Below, piece by piece: positions 1-6,282 of a stretch of DNA of 16,600 bases. Position 1 is the first letter of the stretch, and each line of letters starts with the position of its first letter. The position numbers and the translations under genes are program-made. This DNA is from Phascolarctobacterium sp. (lineage in GTDB: Bacteria > Bacillota > Negativicutes > Acidaminococcales > Acidaminococcaceae): positions 960 to 17,559 of the forward strand of contig DXVZ01000131.1 of NCBI GenBank assembly GCA_019417125.1. The letters run 5' to 3'. The notes under the pieces are model-generated. The model made no database searches, had not been told where the DNA came from, and saw only the letters and a list, made by a program, of their open reading frames with translations.

Positions 1-472
1 AGGTCGGCACGTTTTTGCCAACGTAATCCGCACGGATAGGCAGTTCTTTATGCCCGCGGTCCACCAGCACGGCAAGCTGAATAGTTTTAGGCCTGCCCAT
101 GTCGATAACGGCGTCCAGGGCGGCGCGGATGGTGCGCCCGGTGTATAAAACGTCGTCTACCAGCACAACGTGCTTGCCGCTTAAATCAAAGTTAATATCG
201 GTGCCGTGCACTACAGGGTTGTAGCCAAGCGTAGAAAGGTCGTCGCGGTACAGCGTAATATCCAGCATACCAACGGTCATTTCGCAGTTTTCAATCGCGC
301 CGATTTCAGCAGCAATGCGCTGCGCCAAAGGCACGCCGCGGGTGCGGATACCGACGATAACCACGTCCTCAACGCCTTTGTTTTTTTCGATAATTTCGTG
401 CGCAATGCGGACGAGCGCCCTTCTGATGGCTTCGCTGTCCATAATTACGTTTTTCTTAACAATATTGCCCAT
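1..472 (-). CDS. pyrR: PyrR, bifunctional pyr operon regulator / uracil phosphoribosyltransferase (3' end cut by window)
   Basis: PyrR binds pyr mRNA in a UMP-dependent way to promote attenuation and also converts uracil plus PRPP to UMP. The visible 157 codons carry the phosphoribosyltransferase fold: an N-terminal AIRRALVRIAHEI helix (residues 15-27), the GIRTRGVPLA loop (41-50) and the PRPP-binding motif VLVDDVLYTGRTIRAA (103-118), then the LVDRGHKELPIRADYVGK segment typical of PyrR. The family is about 180 residues long, so roughly 20 C-terminal residues lie beyond base 1. The ATG at 472 is preceded by GGGGTG with suitable spacing. The gene starts 16 bases after the rluD stop and looks like the third gene of the lspA-rluD-pyrR unit. 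No pyr attenuator is visible in that short gap; known PyrR targets usually lie between or ahead of the genes that follow, which would be outside the window. Confidence 0.93.
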   Translation of the reverse strand, partial: MGNIVKKNVIMDSEAIRRALVRIAHEIIEKNKGVEDVVIVGIRTRGVPLAQRIAAEIGAIENCEMTVGMLDITLYRDDLSTLGYNPVVHGTDINFDLSGKHVVLVDDVLYTGRTIRAALDAVIDMGRPKTIQLAVLVDRGHKELPIRADYVGKNVPT

Positions 473-488
473 TGTTTTCACCCCAAAT

Positions 489-1433
489 TTAAAATTGACC
501 GTTATGCAAACGGGTAATTATTTTGTGCATGTCCTCCGGCAGCGGCGCTTCAAACTTCAGGCGCTCGCCCGTGCGGGGATGCGTAAATTCTAAAGTGTGC
601 GAATGCAGCGCCTGCCCTTTAATGGCAAACGGCGTTTTCATCGGCGAATACTTGGGGTCGCCTACCAGCGGATAGCCCAGGTATTCCATATGCACGCGGA
701 TTTGGTGCGTACGCCCCGTGCGCAGTTTGCAGCGCACCACGGTATATTTGCCAAAACGCTCCAGCACCTCGTAATCGGTAATCGCCTCGCGCCCGCCTTC
801 TTTAACCACCGCCATTTTTTTGCGGTCGTTTTTATCGCGCGCTATCTGCGTTTCTATCGTGCCGCTGTCGGTTTTAATGTTGCCGCGCACCACGGCAAGG
901 TAGGTGCGCACCGCGGTTTTGCTCTGTATCTGCTGCGACAGCGAAATATGCGCCGCATCGTTTTTGGCAACAATCATAATACCGCTGGTATCCTTATCCA
1001 GACGGTGCACAATGCCAGGGCGGATGGCGCTGTTAATGCCCGAAAGATTGCTGCAATGGTACAGCAGCGCGTTGACAAGCGTGCCGGTGTAGTTGCCGGG
1101 AGCGGGATGCACAACCATGCCGCGCGCCTTATTAAGCACTACAACATCGTCATCTTCATAAATTATGTCCAGTGGAATATTTTCCGGCACGGCTTCAATC
1201 GGCTCAGGCTCAGGGATGTCAACAGTATAAACTTCGCCCGCGCGCACTTTGTAATTAGCCTTTAAAACCTTGTCTCCGCGTTTTACGCGCCCTTCGTCTA
1301 AAAGCTTCTGCATATTGCTGCGCGAGGCACCCAGTTTTGCCGCTAAAAACACGTCCACCCTGGTGCCGGCGTCCTCTGCTTCTGCCGTTACGGTTTCTAA
1401 GCCCGCTTCAATTCCGTCTTCAGTAAATTCCAT
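489..1433 (-). CDS. rluD: RluD-family 23S rRNA pseudouridine synthase
   Basis: This is a pseudouridine synthase of the RluA/RluC/RluD family, which isomerises specific uridines, usually in 23S rRNA. An S4 RNA-binding domain occupies about residues 20-75 (it includes GTRVDVFLAAKLGASRSNMQ). The catalytic domain follows, with HRLDKDTSGI holding the catalytic Asp at about residue 146, and later the family motif RTGRTHQIRVH. I chose the ATG at 1433 (314 aa): an in-frame TTG at 1457 would add eight residues (MYWSWTDN), but that start would sit further inside lspA, and GGAG lies 11 bases ahead of the ATG. With this start the gene overlaps the 3' end of lspA by 37 bases, which suggests translational coupling. 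Whether it is RluD or a paralogue such as B. subtilis YlyB cannot be fixed by eye. The lspA-rluD-pyrR order matches the lspA-ylyB-pyrR order of many Firmicutes. Confidence 0.92.
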   Translation of the reverse strand: MEFTEDGIEAGLETVTAEAEDAGTRVDVFLAAKLGASRSNMQKLLDEGRVKRGDKVLKANYKVRAGEVYTVDIPEPEPIEAVPENIPLDIIYEDDDVVVLNKARGMVVHPAPGNYTGTLVNALLYHCSNLSGINSAIRPGIVHRLDKDTSGIMIVAKNDAAHISLSQQIQSKTAVRTYLAVVRGNIKTDSGTIETQIARDKNDRKKMAVVKEGGREAITDYEVLERFGKYTVVRCKLRTGRTHQIRVHMEYLGYPLVGDPKYSPMKTPFAIKGQALHSHTLEFTHPRTGERLKFEAPLPEDMHKIITRLHNGQF

Positions 1434-1840
1434 ATTATCAGTCCAACTCCAATACAAATTGCAATATCTGCTATGTTAAAAATAGGCCAAACACGGAAAT
1501 CAAAAAAATCAATAACCGTACCCTGCCGCACCCTGTCAATTAAATTGCCGATGGCTCCGCCCAAAAATAGGCCACACCCGGCTTTAACCTCTAGCGGCGA
1601 CGCTAAAATCTCTTTGCGTGCCCACAAGATAATGCCCACAACCGCCACGCCGATAGCGATAAAAAACAGGCGGCTGTGCGCAAACATGCCAAACGCCGCG
1701 CCAGGGTTTAAAATATACGTTAAATGAAAAATGCCGTCGATAAGGGGAATGCTCTCCCCCAATGCCATGCTTTCCACCACAATGTATTTGGAAAGCTGGT
1801 CTATAATAACCACTGCCAGCGGCAGCAAAAAAAGCCACAT
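1397..1840 (-). CDS. lspA: LspA, lipoprotein signal peptidase II
   Basis: LspA is a membrane aspartic protease that removes the signal peptide from diacylglyceryl-modified prolipoproteins. At 147 aa it has the usual length and about four hydrophobic segments (near 2-20, 55-75, 88-104 and 120-141). Conserved motifs are visible: VIIDQLSK (11-18), NPGAAFG (45-51), GGAIGNLIDR (94-103) and FNIADIAI (121-128). The catalytic aspartates are expected at D102 and D125. The ATG has a good AGGTGG site. The gene is the first of the lspA-rluD-pyrR unit and has a sigma-A-like promoter just upstream. Its 3' end runs 37 bases into rluD. Confidence 0.96.
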   Translation of the reverse strand: MWLFLLPLAVVIIDQLSKYIVVESMALGESIPLIDGIFHLTYILNPGAAFGMFAHSRLFFIAIGVAVVGIILWARKEILASPLEVKAGCGLFLGGAIGNLIDRVRQGTVIDFFDFRVWPIFNIADIAICIGVGLIIWNLLKTELKRA

Positions 1841-1883
1841 AGTTCCACCTTTACTGTTTATTTATACACAAAGCTATATGCTT

Positions 1884-1912
1884 ATTATAAACTACTCTTA
1901 AATTATTTTCAA
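1884..1912 (-). promoter_or_regulatory. Sigma-A promoter of lspA-rluD-pyrR
   Basis: On the minus strand TTGAAA (1907-1912), a 17-base spacer and TATAAT (1884-1889) lie about 40 bases ahead of the lspA start. The hexamers and spacing are near consensus. The site sits just after the acyl-CoA dehydrogenase terminator, so it begins a new transcription unit. Confidence 0.8.
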
Positions 1913-1925
1913 TCAGCCGTAAATT

Positions 1926-1956
1926 ACAAAAGCCCGCTGTCATAGCGGCAGCGGGC
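1926..1956 (-). terminator. Intrinsic terminator after the acyl-CoA dehydrogenase gene
   Basis: An 8-bp GC-rich stem GCCCGCTG/CAGCGGGC (1932-1939 with 1949-1956) is followed on the minus strand by TTTTG and more T-rich sequence. It begins 13 bases after the stop codon at 1970, which fits a Rho-independent terminator. Confidence 0.8.
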
Positions 1957-1969
1957 AGTAAGCTTAAAA

Positions 1970-3109
1970 TCAGAATATAATTTTGTTGGCGATAACGAGG
2001 CGCTGAATTTGGTTGGTGCCTTCGTAAATCTGCATAATTTTCGCGTCGCGCATCATTTTTTCTACCGGATATTCGCGGCTGTAACCATAACCGCCCATAA
2101 TCTGTACAGCGTTGGTTGTTACTTCCATAGCGGTATCGGCTGCATAGCATTTAGCCATAGCGGCTTCTTTGCTGAATTCCATGCCCTGGTCGCGCATCCA
2201 GCAGGCTTTGTAAACCAACATGCGTGCAGCTTCAATGCGCATTGCCATATCGGCAATCATGTTCTGAATCATCTGGAAAGAAGCAATCGGCTGGCCGAAC
2301 TGTTTGCGTTCTTTGGCGTATTTAACAGCGCAGTCAAGCGCAGCCTGTGCCAAACCTACAGAAACAGCGCCGACAAACGGGCGCGCGTTGTCAAGGGTAT
2401 TCATAGCAATGCGGAAGCCCTCGCCTTCGCGGCCTACACGGTTAGCTTCGGGAATTACAACGTCCTGCAAAATCAGTTCGCAGGTATTGGACGGACGGAT
2501 GCCCATTTTGTCTTCTTTTTTGCCCACGGAAAAGCCCGGGGTGCCTTTCGGTACGATAAACGCGGTTAAGCCGCGGATACCGCCGGTTTTGCGGGTGTTG
2601 GCAAATACCAGGTAAGTATCGGCAACGCCGCCGTTGGTTATGAAGGCTTTGGCGCCGTTAAGGGTATAGGTGCCCGCTTCCTTATCTTTAACTGCGGAGG
2701 TAGATACAGCGCCCGCGTCGGAGCCTGCGCCCGGTTCAGTCAGCGCGAAAGCTGCCAGCTTGCCTTCGTTTAAAAGGTCGCAGTGCGCTTTTTTCTGTTC
2801 TTCGGTGCCGGCAAGCAAAATCGGATAGGACGCAAGTGAATTTGCAGCGATAGAAGTAGCAATACCTGCGCAGCCTTTGCCGAGTTCTTCGTAAATAACG
2901 GCAACGGTAACGCTGTCAAGGCCCATTCCGCCATATTCTTCCGGAACGACTACGTTTAAAAGGCCCATATCGGCAGCCTTTTCCATCAGCCCTTCCCTGG
3001 CGTGGTTTTCTCTGTCCATTTCAGCAGCGTAAGGGGTAATTTCTTTGGCAACAAAGTCCCTCACCATTTCCTGCAGTTCAAGTTGTTCTTCGGTTAATGC
3101 AAATTCCAT
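1970..3109 (-). CDS. Acyl-CoA dehydrogenase (FAD), MCAD/SCAD-like
   Basis: This flavoenzyme oxidises an acyl-CoA to the trans-2-enoyl-CoA, or runs in reverse in some anaerobes, passing electrons to electron-transferring flavoprotein. At 379 aa it has the full family length. The N-terminal helical domain covers about 1-115, the beta domain with FAD/substrate motifs FALTEPGAGSDAG (121-133) and FITNGG (156-161) covers about 118-215, and the C-terminal helical domain follows, with YAKERKQFGQPI. The catalytic base is expected at E363 in IYEGTNQIQR. The segment RPFVGAVSVGLAQAALD resembles MCAD-type proteins more than classical clostridial Bcd, but chain-length preference cannot be read from sequence by eye. 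The ATG has an AAGGAGG site. The gene stands alone between its own promoter and terminator, with no etfBA, thiolase or crotonase beside it. Butyryl-CoA and other short acyl-CoAs are plausible substrates. Confidence 0.9.
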   Translation of the reverse strand: MEFALTEEQLELQEMVRDFVAKEITPYAAEMDRENHAREGLMEKAADMGLLNVVVPEEYGGMGLDSVTVAVIYEELGKGCAGIATSIAANSLASYPILLAGTEEQKKAHCDLLNEGKLAAFALTEPGAGSDAGAVSTSAVKDKEAGTYTLNGAKAFITNGGVADTYLVFANTRKTGGIRGLTAFIVPKGTPGFSVGKKEDKMGIRPSNTCELILQDVVIPEANRVGREGEGFRIAMNTLDNARPFVGAVSVGLAQAALDCAVKYAKERKQFGQPIASFQMIQNMIADMAMRIEAARMLVYKACWMRDQGMEFSKEAAMAKCYAADTAMEVTTNAVQIMGGYGYSREYPVEKMMRDAKIMQIYEGTNQIQRLVIANKIIF

Positions 3110-3162
3110 TTTGTCCTCCTTATGTTAAAAGCTGTGGCTTTTTTTGACATTACACTTTCAGT

Positions 3163-3191
3163 ATTGTACCACAAATTTCTTTTTTGCTCAA
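3163..3191 (-). promoter_or_regulatory. Promoter of the acyl-CoA dehydrogenase gene (extended -10)
   Basis: Minus-strand TTGAGC (3186-3191), a 17-base spacer and TACAAT (3163-3168) preceded by TGG form an extended -10 promoter. It lies about 55 bases ahead of the ATG at 3109. The core TGTGGTACAAT recurs at two other promoters in the window. Confidence 0.75.
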
Positions 3192-3257
3192 CAACTTTTA
3201 ACAAAGTTATCTAAATTTTTGCGGAAATTAACTTATGTTATTTAAAATCCTGACAGA

Positions 3258-4430
3258 TTAGTGGTGGAACAGCCTCAAGCCAGTAAACGCCATAGCGATG
3301 CCGTAGCGGTCACAGGTTTCAATAACATTATCGTCGCGGATGCTGCCGCCAGCCTGCGCAATGTATTCAACGCCGCTGCGCTGCGCGCGCTCAATGTTGT
3401 CGCCAAATGGGAAGAATGCGTCGCTGCCGAGCGATACGCCTTTAAGCTGCGCAACCCACGCTTTTTTCTCCTCGCGGGTCAGCGGCTCCGGCTTTTCGGT
3501 AAAGAAGTTTTGCCATACGCCGTCTGCCAAGACGTCCTCGTAATCGTCGGAGATGTACACGTCAATGGTGTTATCGCGGTCCGGGCGGCGGATGCTTTCT
3601 TTAAACGGCAGCGCTAAAACTTTCGGGTTCTGGCGCAGCCACCAAATATCGGCTTTGTTGCCGGCAAGGCGGGTGCAGTGTACGCGCGACTGCTGGCCTG
3701 CGCCGATGCCGATTGCCTGACCGTCCTTAACGTAGCAAACAGAGTTGCTTTGCGTATATTTTAAGGTAATCAATGCAATTAAAAGGTCGCGCTGGGCGCT
3801 TTCCGGAATTTCTTTATTTTTTGTAGGACGGTTAACCAGAAGGTCTGCCGTAATTTTAGCTTCGTTGCGCTCCTGTTCAAAGGTAATGCCAAAAACCTGC
3901 TTGGTTTCCAAAAGTTCCGGCTTGTAATCGGGGTCAATTTTAATAATGTTATAGGTACCTTTGCGTTTGCCTTTTAAAATTTCCAGCGCCTCATCGGTGT
4001 AGCCGGGTGCAATAACGCCGTCCGAAACCTCGCGTGCCAGCATTTTGGCGGTCTGTACATCGCAAACATCGCTGAGTGCTACAAAATCGCCGTAGCTCGA
4101 CATTCTGTCCGCGCCGCGCGCACGGGCATAGGCGTTGGCAAGCGGGCTGAGCTCAAGGTCGTCCACATAATAAATCTTTTTCAGCGTATCGCTTAACGGC
4201 AAACCAACTGCCGCGCCTGCGGGGCTTACGTGTTTAAACGAAGCAGCTGCCGGAAGCCCGGTCGCTTCTTTAAGTTCCTTAACAAGCTGCCAGCTGTTGA
4301 ATGCGTCCAAAAAGTTAATATATCCGGGGCGGCCGTTTAACACTTCAATAGGAAGCTCGCCGTCTTTCATGTAAATACGTGCCTGTTTCTGGTTAGGGTT
4401 GCAGCCATACTTTAATTGCAGTTCCTTCAC
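3258..4430 (-). CDS. Stand-alone AICAR transformylase (phosphoribosylaminoimidazolecarboxamide formyltransferase)
   Basis: The enzyme transfers a formyl group from 10-formyl-THF to AICAR (ZMP), giving FAICAR, the penultimate step of purine synthesis. The 390-aa protein corresponds to the AICARFT domain of PurH only: it opens directly with LKYGCNPNQKQA and lacks the N-terminal IMP cyclohydrolase domain of the usual fusion of about 510 aa. The catalytic Lys-His pair is visible as SFKHVSPAG (K66, H67), and NSVCYVKDGQAIGIGAGQQSR and GSDAFFPFGDNIERA are other family signatures. The start is GTG at 4430, seven bases after GGGAGGA. The gene is preceded by a consensus promoter and a leader that I interpret as a ZTP riboswitch, so it is probably induced when ZMP/ZTP accumulates under folate shortage. 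IMP cyclohydrolase must come from another locus, either a full PurH or a separate cyclohydrolase. Confidence 0.93.
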   Translation of the reverse strand: MKELQLKYGCNPNQKQARIYMKDGELPIEVLNGRPGYINFLDAFNSWQLVKELKEATGLPAAASFKHVSPAGAAVGLPLSDTLKKIYYVDDLELSPLANAYARARGADRMSSYGDFVALSDVCDVQTAKMLAREVSDGVIAPGYTDEALEILKGKRKGTYNIIKIDPDYKPELLETKQVFGITFEQERNEAKITADLLVNRPTKNKEIPESAQRDLLIALITLKYTQSNSVCYVKDGQAIGIGAGQQSRVHCTRLAGNKADIWWLRQNPKVLALPFKESIRRPDRDNTIDVYISDDYEDVLADGVWQNFFTEKPEPLTREEKKAWVAQLKGVSLGSDAFFPFGDNIERAQRSGVEYIAQAGGSIRDDNVIETCDRYGIAMAFTGLRLFHH

Positions 4431-4450
4431 GTTAATTCCTCCCTGTAAAT

Positions 4451-4500
4451 AAAAATGCCGGCACTTTCCGGGCTGATTAATGCCCAGACGGTCGGCTTAA
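4451..4500 (-). terminator. Expression platform / attenuator of the ZTP riboswitch leader
   Basis: Just 3' of the aptamer, the minus strand holds a T-rich run, TTTTTATTT, near 4447-4455, preceded by self-complementary sequence. TCTGGGC (4482-4488) can pair with GCCCGGA (4467-4473), and GCCG (4493-4496) with CGGC (4457-4460), giving a two-part hairpin ending at the T tract. A smaller GCCCGG/CCGGC hairpin is an alternative. The first pairing would use the 3' strand of the aptamer pseudoknot, so ligand binding should block termination (an ON switch). The exact fold is inferred. Confidence 0.6.
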
Positions 4501-4548
4501 AACGGCCATACTCCATGTGGTTAACCCACTTCCGTCAGTTATATGGCC
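4481..4548 (-). ncRNA. ZTP (pfl-motif) riboswitch aptamer ahead of the AICAR transformylase gene
   Basis: On the minus strand the leader shows the two-subdomain layout of the ZTP riboswitch. A P1-like stem pairs GGCCATA (4542-4548) with TATGGCC (4504-4510). It encloses AACTGACGGA and a small hairpin GTGG-GTTAA-CCAC followed by ATGGAG. After a short linker (GTTTTAAG) comes CCGACCGTCTGGGCA (4481-4494), which matches the conserved 3' CCGCCUGGGC element. GACGG (4532-4536) can pair with CCGTC (4487-4491) as the pseudoknot; relative to the commonly seen GGCGG/CCGCC both strands are changed together (A-U for G-C), a compensatory change. ZTP riboswitches are known upstream of purine and folate genes, including purH, and bind ZMP/ZTP, the substrate (and its triphosphate) of the enzyme encoded here. 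Identified by eye from consensus memory, not by a covariance search. Confidence 0.83.
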
Positions 4549-4559
4549 TTTATAAGTAA

Positions 4560-4588
4560 ATTATATAGTTGCGGTTAAGGTTTGTCAA
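4560..4588 (-). promoter_or_regulatory. Consensus sigma-A promoter of the riboswitch-AICAR transformylase unit
   Basis: Minus-strand TTGACA (4583-4588), exactly 17 bases, then TATAAT (4560-4565): a perfect consensus promoter. The predicted transcript start near 4553 places the whole riboswitch in a leader of about 120 bases. The -35 is only 18 bases from the relE stop codon. So strong a promoter fits control exerted at the leader rather than at initiation. Confidence 0.9.
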
Positions 4589-4606
4589 ATTATAGCTGTT
4601 ATAATA

Positions 4607-4876
4607 TTATAAATTGTAAACCTCACGGCGATGCCCCACCGATAACGCAAGTATAATTAAAACTTCATCTTCTATGCAGCACAACAAACGGTAATCACCG
4701 ATTCTATACCTCCACTGGCCACTGCGGTTGGCCGTTAGGCCTTTGCCATGCTGACGTGGATTTTCACATCCAAGAAGATTTTTTTCAATCCAAGCTTTTA
4801 TCATACGCTGTGTATAACGGTCGAGTTTTTTAAATTCTCGCTCAAACTTTGGCGTTGTTTCTACGCTGTAACTCAT
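4607..4876 (-). CDS. RelE/ParE-superfamily toxin (mRNA interferase type)
   Basis: This is an 89-aa RelE-fold toxin, a family that usually cleaves mRNA on the ribosome. An N-terminal helical stretch (TPKFEREFKKLDRYTQRMIKAWIEKNL, from about residue 8) leads into the beta-sheet core with WRYRIGDYRLL (55-65), and the protein ends in GHRREVYNL. Basic residues R56/R58, R63, R83 and R84 and the near C-terminal Y87 match the RNA-cleaving RelE/YoeB pattern in position. I chose the ATG at 4876, because its ATGA overlaps the antitoxin stop codon and AAGGAA lies just upstream; an upstream in-frame start at 4894 would lie well inside the antitoxin gene. No strong terminator follows; the stop lies in a short AT-only palindrome. 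Activity is inferred from family. Confidence 0.88.
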   Translation of the reverse strand: MSYSVETTPKFEREFKKLDRYTQRMIKAWIEKNLLGCENPRQHGKGLTANRSGQWRYRIGDYRLLCCIEDEVLIILALSVGHRREVYNL

Positions 4877-5094
4877 ATATCCAATTCCTTCCACAAGTCA
4901 GAAATTGGCCTACTTTTTTTACCGCTTTTTACATATTCTTCATAAGCCTCATTAGCAGCAGTAATATCATATTCATCTTCAATACGTTCAAAAAGCGCTT
5001 TTTTAAAAGCTTCTCCCAAAGATAAGGAGTGTAGTTTAGCATAACTTTCTGCAAGAATTTTTTCTTCCGGTGTCAATCTGATAGAAAAGCTCAT
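4873..5094 (-). CDS. RelB-family antitoxin (ribbon-helix-helix, DUF6290-like)
   Basis: This 73-aa protein is the antitoxin of the downstream RelE-type toxin. Residues 2-45 (starting SFSIRLTPEEKILAESYAK) look like a ribbon-helix-helix DNA-binding domain: a short beta strand SFSIRL, then two helices with the SLSLGEAFKKAL turn. The acidic C-terminal half (IEDEYDITAANEAYEEYVK and after) is the part expected to wrap the toxin. The ATG at 5094 has an AAGGAG site. The stop overlaps the toxin start as ATGA, the usual coupling of such pairs. A perfect 14-bp inverted repeat covers the promoter, consistent with binding by the RHH domain and autorepression. Confidence 0.87.
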   Translation of the reverse strand: MSFSIRLTPEEKILAESYAKLHSLSLGEAFKKALFERIEDEYDITAANEAYEEYVKSGKKSRPISDLWKELDI

Positions 5095-5104
5095 AATAAC
5101 AACT

Positions 5105-5135
5105 CCTTCCTGTAGTACATTGTACTACAGGAAGG
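5105..5135. repeat. Perfect 14-3-14 inverted repeat: candidate operator of the relBE-type operon
   Basis: CCTTCCTGTAGTAC (5105-5118) and its exact reverse complement (5122-5135) flank ATT. On the minus strand the repeat covers the -10 hexamer, the start point and part of the ribosome-binding region. This is the expected place for an RHH antitoxin operator. The first arm lies upstream of the transcript start, so it is a DNA rather than an RNA element. Confidence 0.85.
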
Positions 5136-5147
5136 TAAGTCCGTCAA
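5119..5147 (-). promoter_or_regulatory. Promoter of the relBE-type operon
   Basis: Minus-strand TTGACG (5142-5147), a 17-base spacer and TACAAT (5119-5124). The -10 is centred in the inverted repeat at 5105-5135. Confidence 0.85.
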
Positions 5148-5189
5148 TAATTTATTTCTCAAAAAATTAAGTATACAAAATTACACCGC

Positions 5190-6266
5190 TCAATCGTTAT
5201 AAATAACCGGCTTAATCAGGCTGCGGTCATGGTTCAAAAACAGGTTCATGGCCTCGATGATGTGTTCCATGCCGTGATAACGGTGAGTAATGAGTTTTTC
5301 CGGCGCTACACGCCCGGTGGCGATAAGCTGAGCCATGCGGCTCATCCACAAACGCCCGCCGCGGCAGCCCACGCCTTTAATGGTTTTATCGCCGTAGCCA
5401 AAGCCCCACGCCGCCGGGTCAATCTCCAGCGGCAGTCCGCTAAAGTACGCGCTTAAATTTACCAGCGTGCCGCCTTTCTTCAATATGCTAAGCCCTTTGC
5501 TCAGTTCTTTTTCCGTGCCGCCGCACAAAATAACGCCGTCCACCGGTCCGCCGTTGTCCGTAACAATCTGCTGCAAATAATCAGCATCGTGGTAATCTAC
5601 CAGGTGCGTCGCACCGTAAGCCTTGGCAACTTCAAAGCACTGCTTGCGGCTGCCCACGGCAAATACATTGCCAGCCCCGTGCAGAACTGCCGCACGCACT
5701 GCCATCAGCCCTACGGGGCCAATGCCGATAACGGCGACGCTTGCGCCAAACTCCGGAGCAAGCTGCTGCACGCCCTCAAACGCTGTGCACATCATGTCCG
5801 GCACCATTACCGCCTGTTCCAGCGTAACGCCGTCCGGAATCAGCGCCAAATTCATGTCCGCATCGCGGATATAGTATTCTTCAACAAACGAGCCGCCGCG
5901 GTCGGGAAAATCCACGCCGCCGTACATATTATCCTGATGCTGCTTGCCAAGCCCGTCCTGCGCCTCCAGGCTGCGCCACACCGGCATAACGGAGCAGACA
6001 ATAACCTTATCGCCAACCTGAAAATCGTGCACGCCGCTGCCAATTTTGGTAATCACGCCGCACATTTCGTGCCCCACTGCCTTGCCCAAAAGGTACGGCA
6101 GCGAAGCGCAGCCCGTAGCGCACAAATGCGCGTCGCTGGTGCAGGGCGACCAAATAAGCGGTTTAATAAACGCGCCTGTCGGGCACGGCTCCTCCGGAAT
6201 CGGGCAGCTATCGCTTACTGCCATAGTATTTTTGCCTGTAATAACAACGCCCTTGCGGTATTCCAT
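5190..6266 (-). CDS. Zinc-dependent NADP(H) secondary alcohol dehydrogenase (MDR family)
   Basis: This medium-chain dehydrogenase/reductase interconverts secondary alcohols and ketones. At 358 aa it closely follows the pattern of the Clostridium beijerinckii and Thermoanaerobacter brockii enzymes: SPCTSDAH (C42), GHE (H66, E67), VPDMM (D157), DADMNLA and PGG/CRGGRL-like segments. The catalytic zinc ligands are therefore expected at C42, H66 and D157. The four-cysteine structural zinc lobe of horse-liver-type ADH is absent, as in that group. The Rossmann motif is GIGPVG (181-186), and VGSRK (204-208) with a Tyr at 225 matches the Gly-Ser-Arg...Tyr set that gives NADP preference in T. brockii ADH. 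The ATG follows GAGGGGG. It lies 16 bases after the ABM gene, clearly in one operon. The true substrate is unknown; isopropanol/acetone or acetoin-type compounds are guesses. Confidence 0.88.
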   Translation of the reverse strand: MEYRKGVVITGKNTMAVSDSCPIPEEPCPTGAFIKPLIWSPCTSDAHLCATGCASLPYLLGKAVGHEMCGVITKIGSGVHDFQVGDKVIVCSVMPVWRSLEAQDGLGKQHQDNMYGGVDFPDRGGSFVEEYYIRDADMNLALIPDGVTLEQAVMVPDMMCTAFEGVQQLAPEFGASVAVIGIGPVGLMAVRAAVLHGAGNVFAVGSRKQCFEVAKAYGATHLVDYHDADYLQQIVTDNGGPVDGVILCGGTEKELSKGLSILKKGGTLVNLSAYFSGLPLEIDPAAWGFGYGDKTIKGVGCRGGRLWMSRMAQLIATGRVAPEKLITHRYHGMEHIIEAMNLFLNHDRSLIKPVIYND

Positions 6267-6282
6267 AATTATGCCCCCTCTT

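Noticed and set aside
473..488. PyrR-responsive attenuator ahead of pyrR
   Set aside because: Only 16 bases separate rluD and pyrR, leaving no room for an attenuator.
3126..3146. AAAAGC-TGTG-GCTTTTTTT hairpin on the plus strand as a terminator
   Set aside because: No plus-strand gene ends near it, and it lies in the leader of the minus-strand acyl-CoA dehydrogenase gene; the stem is short and mostly A-T.
4599..4612. AT-only palindrome TTATAATATTATAA at the relE stop as a terminator
   Set aside because: Contains no G-C pair and has no T tract suited to a terminator; probably base composition.
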